A stretch of 6,835 nucleotides of DNA from an uncultured Paraglaciecola sp. (GTDB lineage: Bacteria > Pseudomonadota > Gammaproteobacteria > Enterobacterales > Alteromonadaceae): the NCBI GenBank assembly GCA_905479025.1, contig CAJQKX010000492.1, forward strand, positions 1 through 6,835, written 5' to 3'. The notes under the pieces are model-generated. The model was not told where the DNA came from and did no database searches. It worked only from the letters and a program-made list of their open reading frames with translations. Both the position numbers and the translations under genes were made by a program. Shown in pieces: positions 1 to 6,325 of the stretch (the first letter of the stretch is position 1; every line of letters begins with the position of its first letter).

Positions 1-319
1 CTGCCTGTTGTTGATTGGTATTATCTTCTTGCTCGTTAGTGATAACTGGTAAAGAAGCTTGGTGTCTTACCTTGTCCTGTTGTTGATTAGCATTGTCTGC
101 TTGCTCGGTTGTGATGACTTGCAAAGGAAGTTGGTGTTTTACCTTGTGCTGTTTGGGTTGGATGTTTACATTTTTATCGACCACTGCGTCGTAGCAGGCT
201 AAGCGTTGTATATCATCGTTATTTTTAGTGCATAACGATAATTTATCTAAGAGTGTATTGGCTATACCAAATGGGCTCGCCAGTATTAATAACAATCCAA
301 ATATACTTAAATAATTCAT
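1..319 (-). CDS. Exported repeat-containing protein of unknown function, N-terminal part (runs off left edge)
   Basis: The frame starts with ATG at 317-319 and stays open for 106 codons to the window edge. The ATG overlaps the tatC TGA stop (ATGA, four-base overlap), and AGGA lies six bases upstream (326-329), so the start is well supported and translation is probably coupled to tatC. Residues 1-20 ([20 protein letters not shown]) look like a Sec signal peptide, with cleavage likely after Ala20. Residues 30-44 hold two cysteines in a C-x11-C spacing that ends in RLACYD. This motif is familiar from various small exported proteobacterial proteins, including VasI-type proteins, and the cysteines could form a periplasmic disulfide. 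From residue 59 the chain is a hydrophilic, Gln/Asn-rich pair of 24-residue tandem repeats with no predicted membrane segment. The C-terminal domain, if any, lies outside the window. I do not recognise the family. In E. coli tatD follows tatC, so this gene is an addition at that position. The reading frame is near certain, but the function is unknown. Confidence 0.8.
   Translation of the reverse strand, partial: MNYLSIFGLLLILASPFGIANTLLDKLSLCTKNNDDIQRLACYDAVVDKNVNIQPKQHKVKHQLPLQVITTEQADNANQQQDKVRHQASLPVITNEQEDNTNQQQA
2..145 (-). repeat. 72-bp tandem repeat, two copies visible, coding for 24-residue units
   Basis: Bases 2-73 and 74-145 are adjacent copies of a 72-base unit. By hand alignment without gaps about 57 of 72 bases agree. 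In protein the units run from KVKHQLPL to NANQQQD and from KVRHQASL to NTNQQQA, with 16 of 24 residues identical. Shared blocks include VIT, EQ and NQQQ. The unit length is a multiple of three, so copy number can change without shifting the frame. The right-hand copy (74-145) is the N-terminal unit. More copies may lie beyond base 1. Confidence 0.85.
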
Positions 320-1059
320 AGTTTATCCTGTTGTTCGATTTCTGTTTTTTTTCGAGAGTAAATGCCACCAAACACAATGCCAAATTCAAATAAGATCCAC
401 ATGGGTATGGCAAGTAGCGTTTGCGATATGATGTCGGGTGGAGTCAGTAGCATACCTACAACAAATACACCTACAATTACATATGGGCGTTTTGCTCTCA
501 ATGCATCTGGTGTTGTAAAACCCGTCCAACACATCAGCACTACTGCCACAGGTATTTCAAAAGCCAGCCCAAATGCAAAGAAAATCTTAAGAACAAAATT
601 TAGATAACTACTGATGTCAGTGCTGATGACTACCCCTTCAAGCTCCAGACTCGTAAAAAACGAAAAGGCTAAAGGAAAGACCACGTAGTAGGCAAAAGCC
701 ATACCTAGATAAAATAATAAGGTACTCGAGAATAACAACGGAGCCACCAAACGCTTTTCGTTTTTATACAACCCAGGCGCTACAAACCCCCAAATTTGGT
801 AAAGTACAACTGGGATAGCAATAAAAAATGATAACACCATAGTTAGTTTGAAAGGTGCAAAAAAGGGAGATGCTACATCGGTGGCAATCATCTGTGCGTT
901 TTCTGGTAGCGTGTCTAACAATGGGGTTGCCAACCAGTGGTATAAGTCTTGTGCAAAATAAACCAAGCACAAAAATACGATAAAAACGCTAACAACGGCT
1001 TTTAATACACGTCCTCTGAGCTCAATTAAATGAGCAATTAAGCTATTTGCATCAGCCAT
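316..1059 (-). CDS. tatC: Sec-independent protein translocase subunit TatC
   Basis: This is the polytopic inner-membrane core of the twin-arginine translocase, which together with TatB binds the RR signal peptides of folded precursors. It has 247 residues, close to the E. coli length of 258. Conserved marks visible are the N-terminal cytoplasmic HLIELRGR (10-17), the first helix near 20-38, and the first cytoplasmic loop [10 protein letters not shown] (94-103), whose Glu101 corresponds to E. coli Glu103 at the signal-peptide site. Further marks are FEIPVAVVL (167-175) with the intramembrane Glu168, and LTPPDIISQ (205-213) with Asp209. Six hydrophobic segments can be picked out, as expected. 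The ATG is five bases after the tatB stop, and AAGAG sits eight bases upstream of it. The TGA stop is embedded in the ATG of the next gene. No key residue is missing. Confidence 0.98.
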   Translation of the reverse strand: MADANSLIAHLIELRGRVLKAVVSVFIVFLCLVYFAQDLYHWLATPLLDTLPENAQMIATDVASPFFAPFKLTMVLSFFIAIPVVLYQIWGFVAPGLYKNEKRLVAPLLFSSTLLFYLGMAFAYYVVFPLAFSFFTSLELEGVVISTDISSYLNFVLKIFFAFGLAFEIPVAVVLMCWTGFTTPDALRAKRPYVIVGVFVVGMLLTPPDIISQTLLAIPMWILFEFGIVFGGIYSRKKTEIEQQDKL

Positions 1060-1064
1060 GTTAG

Positions 1065-1364
1065 TTACTCTTTTGAATAGGGTTTTTGAACGGACTTAGC
1101 TGCATCACGAAGTTCATCAACAGATTTTTGTAGCTCAGGAGATAGATTTTTAAGGTCCTTTTGCTCGGCTTTCTTCAAATTTTCATGTAATTCATGAACT
1201 TTGAACTGTTGCTCGACTTCTTGACGAAAGCCGCTGGCCATGCCCTTGATACTGCGCACAGTTTTCATAGTCGATCGAATGGCCCCGGGTAACCTTTCAG
1301 GTCCCAAAACGACTAGACCTAATACAGCAATAATTAACAGTTCGAAAAAGCCAATATCAAACAT
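1065..1364 (-). CDS. tatB: Sec-independent protein translocase subunit TatB (short form)
   Basis: TatB forms the substrate-receptor complex with TatC in the inner membrane. The protein has one N-terminal helix (about 5-20, [15 protein letters not shown]) with the conserved Glu8, then the Gly21-Pro22 hinge, the RLPGAIR segment and an amphipathic helix (about 25-60). A second conserved block, [19 protein letters not shown] (71-89), matches the soluble helices of E. coli TatB. At 99 residues it is much shorter than the 171-residue E. coli protein, because it ends at PYSKE just after this block and lacks the long Pro/Ala-rich tail. That tail is poorly conserved, so the protein is expected to work. 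The ATG shares one base with the tatA stop (TAATG), which implies translational coupling. The Glu8 and GPERLP features and the operon position separate it from TatA. Confidence 0.97.
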   Translation of the reverse strand: MFDIGFFELLIIAVLGLVVLGPERLPGAIRSTMKTVRSIKGMASGFRQEVEQQFKVHELHENLKKAEQKDLKNLSPELQKSVDELRDAAKSVQKPYSKE

Positions 1365-1639
1365 TAATTATGCTCTTTGTGTTCACTCTTGGTTTGCTGA
1401 ACAGTACTTTTTGAATTTTCAGCATCTCCAGAACTTTCAGTGGTTTTATCTTCGACTGTCTCTTTAGTAACGAAATCAGCATCCAAATCCTTTTCCTTAT
1501 CCTCATCGCTCATGGCTTTCTTAAACCCTTTCATCGCAGAGCCTAAATCTCCACCTAAACCGCGAAGTTTTTTAGTACCAAAAAGCAATACTACGATAAC
1601 CAAAATAATCAACAACTGCATGGGGCTAATGCCAAACAT
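1364..1639 (-). CDS. tatA: Sec-independent protein translocase subunit TatA
   Basis: TatA is the pore- or membrane-thinning component that multimerises on the TatBC receptor to move folded proteins across the inner membrane. The 91-residue protein (E. coli about 89) has a short transmembrane helix at 7-20 with a polar Gln8. The family hinge FGTKKL follows at 20-25, then an amphipathic helix with [18 protein letters not shown] (29-46) and an acidic, low-complexity C-terminal tail rich in Lys, Glu, Ser and Thr. The ATG is preceded by AGGAG (1646-1650) with a six-base spacing. It is the first gene of the tat operon here and has its own candidate promoter, because the usual upstream partner ubiB is separated from it by an oppositely oriented gene. 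Confidence 0.98.
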   Translation of the reverse strand: MFGISPMQLLIILVIVVLLFGTKKLRGLGGDLGSAMKGFKKAMSDEDKEKDLDADFVTKETVEDKTTESSGDAENSKSTVQQTKSEHKEHN

Positions 1640-1668
1640 AAAATACTCCTAGAGACTGTATGTTTTTC

Positions 1669-1696
1669 ATTATACTTAGCTTATTAAAAAGGTCAC
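1669..1696 (-). promoter_or_regulatory. Candidate sigma-70 promoter of the tat operon
   Basis: Read on the minus strand, GTGACC (1691-1696) serves as a -35 with four of six consensus positions. After a 16-base spacer comes TATAAT (1669-1674), a perfect -10. Transcription would begin near 1662, giving a leader of roughly 23 bases that contains the tatA ribosome site. Both the position and the perfect -10 favour it, but no experimental support is visible. Confidence 0.6.
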
Positions 1697-1736
1697 TGGA
1701 TTTGATAGCGAAATCTAGGCTGTTTGACTTTTTAAT
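1683..1736. repeat. Imperfect inverted repeat between the divergent promoters
   Basis: The left arm ATTAAAAAGGTCA (1683-1695) and the right arm TGACTTTTTAAT (1725-1736) are complementary over 12 positions with one unpaired G. The 29-base centre contains a smaller dyad GATTT/AAATC (1700-1704 and 1711-1715) with a seven-base loop. The arms carry the -35 regions of both candidate promoters, so the symmetry may simply reflect two similar back-to-back promoters, or it may be an operator. Confidence 0.55.
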
Positions 1737-1752
1737 CACTAATTGCGTTAAT
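1724..1752 (+). promoter_or_regulatory. Candidate sigma-70 promoter of the beta-barrel gene
   Basis: TTGACT (1724-1729, five of six -35 positions) is followed after 17 bases by GTTAAT (1747-1752, four of six -10 positions). The predicted start is near 1759, leaving a leader of about 65 bases before the GTG at 1824. The -10 is weak; TAAAAT at 1754-1759 is an alternative with a poorer -35. Confidence 0.4.
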
Positions 1753-1811
1753 CTAAAATCTGAAACGTCAATGGTTTGCCCATCAAATCACTGTTTAGGG
1801 ATGTTTGTGCC

Positions 1812-1818
1812 GGGAGGA
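1812..1818 (+). promoter_or_regulatory. Strong ribosome binding site that decides the start of the barrel gene
   Basis: GGGAGGA ends five to six bases before the GTG at 1824 and is the best Shine-Dalgarno match in the window. The in-frame ATG further upstream at 1776 has no comparable site and would place 16 hydrophilic residues in front of the signal peptide. Confidence 0.8.
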
Positions 1819-1823
1819 TAAGT

Positions 1824-2741
1824 GTGAAAATATTTCTTTTATTCTTTTTGAGTATGGGTTTTTTATCAAATCTTAAGGCTGAAGAGCCACAGCAGGAATA
1901 TGCATGGTTAGATACCATGCACCAGAGTATTGCATCTTCGGTCAACACAAGCGCTTTATGGTTTGATGATTTTTTTGCCTTAAACGAATTTAAAGCTCGT
2001 GAGGAAGCATATGGTGAAGCGCGCATTCGGTTAGGTTGGGAGCCCAGAAGCCGCAATGTAAATGAGTATGAGGTACGCTTTAAAGTAAGGGTGAAATTGC
2101 CCAATTTGAAAAATCGTGTTGATTTGGTTTTATCAGATTATGACGATGACAGGCCGGGTAATGATATCCAAGCCTCGGGAGTTGATGACTTTGTCGAGCA
2201 GAATCGTTTTAGTTTGGCTCTGCGCTGGAGAAGTAGTCCTGAGAGTGGATTGTCACATCGTATCGGGGTGGGCCGTCGGTTGCAGCCGTTTTTCAAAAGT
2301 CGTTATCGGAATTCCCACCTTTTGACTAATCAAACCATTTTACGCTGGGAAACGTCTGCTTATATGTATAGTGATGATGGCTTGGGAGCTGATTTTTCTT
2401 GGCAATTAGGTTATACCGCTACCAAACAATCAATATATAGATGGAATAATCATTTTTATTTCAGAGACCGGACCAACGATTGGCTCTGGCAACATAGCTT
2501 ACAAAAGCTTACTCAATTTGATGAAAAAAACGCATTAATAGCAGGAATTTATATTGAAGGACTCACCCGCCCAAATTATCGTCTAGATGAATATTTGATA
2601 AGCTTAAGATGGCGTAAAAATGCACTACGTAAATGGCTATTTTACGAAGTTGAACCTTTTATATTGTGGAGGAGGGATGAGAGATTTTCTGCCTCTTACG
2701 GTATCGCCCTGCGAGTAGAAGGTTTTTTTGGTAAATTGTAA
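1824..2741 (+). CDS. Predicted Sec-exported outer-membrane beta-barrel protein of unknown function
   Basis: I do not recognise this family. From the GTG at 1824 the product has 305 residues. It opens with a typical Sec signal peptide, MKIFLLFFLSMGFLSNLKA, with cleavage likely after Ala19 (LKA|EEP) and no twin arginine. The mature part is rich in Trp, Tyr, Phe and Arg. It shows many short segments of alternating polar and apolar residues separated by charged turns, such as EYEVRFKVRVKL (82-93), NRFSLALRWR (127-136), GADFSWQLGYT (188-198), ALIAGIYIEGL (237-247), EYLISLRWR (256-264) and SYGIALRVEGFF (291-302). This pattern, with Asp/Asn/Gly-rich loops (DYDDDRPGND, 105-114), points to an outer-membrane barrel of roughly 10-12 strands. 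The end, FFGKL, has aromatic residues near but not at the terminus. The gene diverges from tatA and converges with ubiB, with 74 bases between the ends. A periplasmic beta-rich protein is the main alternative. Confidence 0.8.
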   Translation: MKIFLLFFLSMGFLSNLKAEEPQQEYAWLDTMHQSIASSVNTSALWFDDFFALNEFKAREEAYGEARIRLGWEPRSRNVNEYEVRFKVRVKLPNLKNRVDLVLSDYDDDRPGNDIQASGVDDFVEQNRFSLALRWRSSPESGLSHRIGVGRRLQPFFKSRYRNSHLLTNQTILRWETSAYMYSDDGLGADFSWQLGYTATKQSIYRWNNHFYFRDRTNDWLWQHSLQKLTQFDEKNALIAGIYIEGLTRPNYRLDEYLISLRWRKNALRKWLFYEVEPFILWRRDERFSASYGIALRVEGFFGKL

Positions 2742-2815
2742 GCACCGCTGTCAGATAAAATATTTCTAACGTTGTTTAGATAAAAAGAGTATGAGCCTGC
2801 AATGATCGACAGACT

Positions 2816-4447
2816 TTATTTCCGTTTATTTTTAAATGCAAAAAACCAGCAACCTAGCCCAATTAAACCGAAACAAACACTGGGCCACCAATTATTTTGA
2901 TATATAGGTAAGATTGCACCGATAATAAAAAAAGTGGCGCCCATTATCATCAGTAAAGTGCTGGTGTGTTGTTGCTTAAATTGCTCTTGCTGTGTTTCGA
3001 ATTGTGTCCTTTGTTGTTCAGGTAACGTTTTAACTTGTTTTAAGGTGTCATAAACTAAGTCCGGTATTTCTGGTAATTTCTCAGACCAATAAGGCAAATT
3101 AGTTGAAATCTTTTGATACATGGCCTTGAGGCCAATTTGTTCTTTCATCCAATTCTCTAAAAAGGGTTTTGCGGTTTTCCATAAATCAAGCTGTGGGTAT
3201 AACTGACGCCCTAAGCCTTCGATATACAGCAAGGTTTTCTGCAAGAGTACCAGCTGTGGTTGTATCACCATATTAAAACGTCTGGCGGTATTAAATAGTT
3301 GCAGCAACACGTTACTAAATTCAATTTCAGCTAAGGGTTTTTGAAAAATAGGCTCGCATACTTTGCGAATGGATGCTTCGAAATCGTCGATGTCGGTATC
3401 CGATGGTACCCAGCCTGAGTCGACGTGTAATTGTGCTACTTTGCGATAATTACGATTAAAAAAGGCGATAAAATTTTCGGCTAAATAACGTTTGTCTTCG
3501 CTATTGAGTGTGCCGACTATGCCAAAATCTATGGTTATATATTGGGGGTCATTAGGATTAACAGTAGACACGAAGATATTGCCAGGGTGCATATCTGCAT
3601 GGAAAAAACTATCACGAAACACCTGAGTAAAAAACACCTCTACACCGCGCTCTGCCAATCTTTTCATGTTGGTGTTACGGGCAACGAGTTGCTTGATATC
3701 AGATATAGGTGTGCCGTAAATTCGTTCCATAACCATGACGTTTTTATGGCTATAGTCACTGTATATAGTTGGCACATATAGAGCTGTTGAGTTTTCAAAA
3801 TTTCGCTTGAACTGAATGCCATTGGCAGCTTCATGGGTTAAGTCTAATTCATCAATAATAGTGCGTTTATATTCCTCGACTACCTCTACTGGACGAAGAC
3901 GTTTACCATCGGGTAACAACTTTTGCAAGGCACCTGCTGCGGTGCGCATAAGTGCGATATCAGATTGGATGGTATGTTGTATATTAGGTCGAATAACTTT
4001 AACAATCACATCTTGATTGCCATCTTTTAACTTTGCGGCATGCACTTGAGCAATAGACGCAGAGGCTAACGGGGTCGCTTCAAACTCACTGAACAAATCA
4101 CTGAGTTCAGTTAAACCGAAGGCGTCGCGAACAATTTGTTTTGCTGACTCAGGGTTAAATGGTTCTACTTGATCTTGTAAGATAGACAGTTCGGTTGCCA
4201 CATCTGGTGGTAGCAAATCTTTGCGTGTAGACAACATCTGACCAAATTTGATAAACACAGGCCCCAAAGTTTGCAATGCTAACCTGATACGGGTGCCTTG
4301 GGATTTATCAGGGTGTTTGTTGCGAAGCCAGAAAAATCCAAACCGGCCAAACTTTACATACCAAGGTAACCATTTGGCAGGAATAAGCTCATCTAATCCG
4401 TGTTGCAACATCACCTTGTTGATTTGGTAAAAGCGTAGAATTCTCAC
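2816..4447 (-). CDS. ubiB: UbiB, atypical protein kinase-like ATPase of ubiquinone synthesis
   Basis: UbiB belongs to the ABC1/ADCK/COQ8 family. It is an inner-membrane-associated ATPase needed for the Q biosynthetic complex, and its exact substrate is unsettled. At 543 residues it nearly matches E. coli (546). Family motifs are complete: KxGQ as KFGQ (67-70), the Ala-rich nucleotide loop [13 protein letters not shown] (128-140), Lys150 in VIVKVIRP, the ExD pair Glu200/Asp202, the catalytic-type HADMHPGN (283-290, Asp285), and DFG (307-309). Two C-terminal transmembrane helices (about 496-515 and 520-537) precede a basic tail. The start is GTG, one base after the ubiJ stop. It is supported by family-like residues at the N-terminus ([19 protein letters not shown]), and AGGA lies rather far upstream (about 14 bases), so coupling to ubiJ is likely. 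It is the last gene of the ubi run and no clear terminator follows. Confidence 0.98.
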   Translation of the reverse strand: MRILRFYQINKVMLQHGLDELIPAKWLPWYVKFGRFGFFWLRNKHPDKSQGTRIRLALQTLGPVFIKFGQMLSTRKDLLPPDVATELSILQDQVEPFNPESAKQIVRDAFGLTELSDLFSEFEATPLASASIAQVHAAKLKDGNQDVIVKVIRPNIQHTIQSDIALMRTAAGALQKLLPDGKRLRPVEVVEEYKRTIIDELDLTHEAANGIQFKRNFENSTALYVPTIYSDYSHKNVMVMERIYGTPISDIKQLVARNTNMKRLAERGVEVFFTQVFRDSFFHADMHPGNIFVSTVNPNDPQYITIDFGIVGTLNSEDKRYLAENFIAFFNRNYRKVAQLHVDSGWVPSDTDIDDFEASIRKVCEPIFQKPLAEIEFSNVLLQLFNTARRFNMVIQPQLVLLQKTLLYIEGLGRQLYPQLDLWKTAKPFLENWMKEQIGLKAMYQKISTNLPYWSEKLPEIPDLVYDTLKQVKTLPEQQRTQFETQQEQFKQQHTSTLLMIMGATFFIIGAILPIYQNNWWPSVCFGLIGLGCWFFAFKNKRK

Positions 4448-4448
4448 G

Positions 4449-5105
4449 TTAGGGCTTTATTCCTGTATCGACTTTTTTCATTTGTTCTAATGAAGCAATT
4501 CTGGCAGATAAACGTTCTGTGGCACTGCGAAGATCAGTTACATTTCGACTAAACTCTACCATTTCGATAGGTTTGACCGCAATTGAATCACTTTGGGTTA
4601 AATGTTCCCCAAGCTCAATTGCTCCTCGTTCTATTTGTGATTTAGCGGTGTCAAATAATGCTCTCATGCTTGTAAACGTCTGGTGAGCCACTACATCACC
4701 TGTGTAACGAGACAGCTGCTCTTCCCAATCAACATCCAAATCTTTGAGTAATGCACTAAAAGTTTGTGCCACGTAAATGTCGCCAGTAAGGTTTAGCTGC
4801 TTTTGTTGAATTAATTGAGTGAGTTGGCTGCTATCTTTGATCTTAGGTAACGTCTCTAAATTTAACTCAATCAAACAATCTACTGCTTCAGGGGAGGAGT
4901 CGAATTCATTTTCCGAGATCATCACAGAGCGCACATCAATTTGCTCGGAAAAGCTAAACAATAATGGCCACGGCAGTTCTTTAATTGTCACTTGCAACGA
5001 CTTTCCGGATAATTTTTTCAAGCGCTGTTGACTATCATCATCGAGCTCAAGCAATTGATTCATTGCCAACTCGATACCTGATGCTACTAATTGGGCAAAG
5101 GGCAT
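4449..5105 (-). CDS. ubiJ: UbiJ, SCP2-domain ubiquinone biosynthesis accessory factor
   Basis: UbiJ has no catalytic activity. Its SCP2 (sterol-carrier-like) domain binds the hydrophobic quinone intermediates, and together with UbiK it organises the soluble Q synthesis complex. The 218-residue protein (E. coli about 201) shows the SCP2-like beta/alpha region at roughly 15-120, including [17 protein letters not shown] (104-120). The family-typical segment [19 protein letters not shown] follows at 123-141. The C-terminal part (about 180-210, [20 protein letters not shown]) is predicted coiled coil, the region through which the family contacts UbiK. The ATG lies one base after the ubiE stop. AGAGG is 14 bases upstream, unusually far, so translation probably depends on ribosomes finishing ubiE. 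Identity rests on both the sequence and the conserved place between ubiE and ubiB. Confidence 0.95.
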   Translation of the reverse strand: MPFAQLVASGIELAMNQLLELDDDSQQRLKKLSGKSLQVTIKELPWPLLFSFSEQIDVRSVMISENEFDSSPEAVDCLIELNLETLPKIKDSSQLTQLIQQKQLNLTGDIYVAQTFSALLKDLDVDWEEQLSRYTGDVVAHQTFTSMRALFDTAKSQIERGAIELGEHLTQSDSIAVKPIEMVEFSRNVTDLRSATERLSARIASLEQMKKVDTGIKP

Positions 5106-5106
5106 A

Positions 5107-5895
5107 TTAAAATTTAAAACCTCTATGTAACGCGACTATACCACCGGTTAAATTTTGATAAGTCGTTTGCTCAAATCCTGCAGTATCCATCATAGTTTTA
5201 AGCACTTCTTGCTCAGGATGCATACGAATAGATTCAGCCAAATATTGGTAACTGTCTGCGTCATTGGCCACAAGTTGGCCAATTTTAGGCAGTAAGTGGA
5301 ATGAATACATATCGTAAGCTTTGTTCAGCATATCGTTACTGGGTTTAGAAAACTCTAAAACCAACAAACGACCGCCAGGCTTTAACACGCGATACATGGA
5401 TGCCAAGGCTTTGTCTTTATCAGTGACGTTCCTCAGTCCAAAAGCTATGGTGATAATATCAAAGCTATTATCAGGAAAGGGTAAAGCTTCAGCATTAGCT
5501 TGCACATATTCCACATTGCCCACTATACCTTTATCACGTAATTTAGCGCGGCCTACTTTCAACATGGCATCATTAATATCGGCCAACACTACCTGACCCG
5601 ACTCACCCACAATACGCGAAAACTTGGCCGTTAAATCTCCGGTTCCACCGGCTAAATCTAATACTTTATGCCCAGCACGCGCACCGCTGCAATCAATGGT
5701 GTAACGTTTCCATAAACGATGCACACCCAAAGACATTAAGTCATTCATAATGTCGTACTTCGCTGCTACCGATTGAAACACTTCTTTCACCATATTTACT
5801 TTTTGGCTGGACTCTACCTGCTTAAAACCAAAGTGTGTGGTAGGTTCTGAAGGCTGAATAGGTCTAGGGGTATCAGTTGTGTCAGGGCCGCTCAT
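5107..5895 (-). CDS. ubiE: UbiE, SAM-dependent C-methyltransferase of ubiquinone/menaquinone synthesis
   Basis: UbiE transfers the C-methyl group to the benzoquinol ring in ubiquinone synthesis and to demethylmenaquinol in menaquinone synthesis. The 262-residue protein (E. coli 251) has the UbiE start region [20 protein letters not shown] (43-62). The SAM-binding motif I is [12 protein letters not shown] (78-89), with an acidic strand end at VVLADIN (102-108) and [14 protein letters not shown] (133-146). Next come FGLRNV (152-157) and the family signature [17 protein letters not shown] (169-185). It ends [12 protein letters not shown], as usual for the family. About 25 poorly conserved N-terminal residues precede the domain. 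The ATG has AAGGA (5902-5906) with a six-base spacing. It heads the ubiE-ubiJ-ubiB run. I could not find a convincing promoter upstream. Confidence 0.98.
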   Translation of the reverse strand: MSGPDTTDTPRPIQPSEPTTHFGFKQVESSQKVNMVKEVFQSVAAKYDIMNDLMSLGVHRLWKRYTIDCSGARAGHKVLDLAGGTGDLTAKFSRIVGESGQVVLADINDAMLKVGRAKLRDKGIVGNVEYVQANAEALPFPDNSFDIITIAFGLRNVTDKDKALASMYRVLKPGGRLLVLEFSKPSNDMLNKAYDMYSFHLLPKIGQLVANDADSYQYLAESIRMHPEQEVLKTMMDTAGFEQTTYQNLTGGIVALHRGFKF

Positions 5896-6325
5896 GGGAA
5901 ATCCTTGATAATATTGTGTGGTTAGTTTACCGAATAAACGCTCACGCCAACAGATAAGAATGATGGAATATTATTGACTACGTAATTGAGAGGTTTTTTG
6001 TTAGAAATCATGTGAGTGGCTAGACGTAACCCATTCAAAAATAGCTAAGAAAAATAGGAGCCCTTTTCCGAATTACCCAGGAAATATCAATTTCTGACAA
6101 AATTTATTCAGCTGTTTGAGATGACTTTTTGATTCTAAGAATAGCTGAAGCCACAAAAATAAAAAATCAGCAGTAAAAAGTGCAGAGCTTTAAATACTTT
6201 CAGGGTTGTGGTTAATCCTGTTTGTTAAACTTAGCGATATCTGAAGTCAAATCGTGCCGAGTGAGTGCCGCTTCTTTTTTAGCTTATGAACTAAAAGGCC
6301 ACTAATTTTCACCTGTCACTAAGGG
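5896..6325. other. Gene-free AT-rich spacer between ubiE and the glycosylase gene
   Basis: About 430 bases contain no reading frame with a credible start and ribosome site on either strand, and no tRNA-like or rRNA-like segment. The ubiE ribosome site lies at its left end, and the ubiE promoter is presumably within it but was not identified. Small dyads can be seen. One pairs TTCAGCT (6107-6113) with AGCTGAA (6143-6149), with the palindrome ATTCTAAGAAT (6132-6142) inside the loop end. Another is a two-step hairpin at 6264-6303, just downstream of the glycosylase stop. None has a run of T that would make it a standard intrinsic terminator on the minus strand. Confidence 0.6.
6264..6303. other. 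Two-step imperfect hairpin downstream of the glycosylase gene
   Basis: The inner stem TTTTAG (6277-6282)/CTAAAA (6291-6296) has an eight-base loop. The outer arms AGTGCC (6264-6269) and GGCCACT (6297-6303) pair with one bulged base, with an unpaired stretch CGCTTCT on one side only. It sits 23 bases past the glycosylase stop. It could slow or end transcription, but no T-tract follows on the minus strand and only AATTTTC follows on the plus strand. Confidence 0.3.

Noticed and set aside
1..145. CRISPR-like array
   Set aside because: The two units are directly adjacent, diverged, in frame and coding, with no spacers.
362..607. Plus-strand frame opposite tatC, and similar frames opposite tatB, tatA, ubiB, ubiJ, ubiE and the glycosylase
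   Set aside because: All lie inside confidently identified genes in other frames and show no domain or signal of their own.
1824..1880. Tat signal on the barrel protein, which would link it to its tat neighbours
   Set aside because: There is no twin arginine ahead of the hydrophobic core in either possible start version; it is a plain Sec signal.
1748..2104. Minus-strand frame of 118 codons opposite the barrel gene
   Set aside because: It lies wholly over the signal peptide and first strands of a well-supported gene, has no ribosome site of note and encodes no recognisable motif; it is an antisense shadow.
2742..2815. Bidirectional terminator between the converging barrel gene and ubiB
   Set aside because: The only local hairpin is TCTAA/TTAGA (2765-2780), five AT-rich pairs with a six-base loop and only loose A/T-rich flanks; too weak to call.
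5908..5913. TATTAT as the -10 of ubiE
   Set aside because: It would start transcription within the ribosome binding site and has no acceptable -35 at 16-18 bases.
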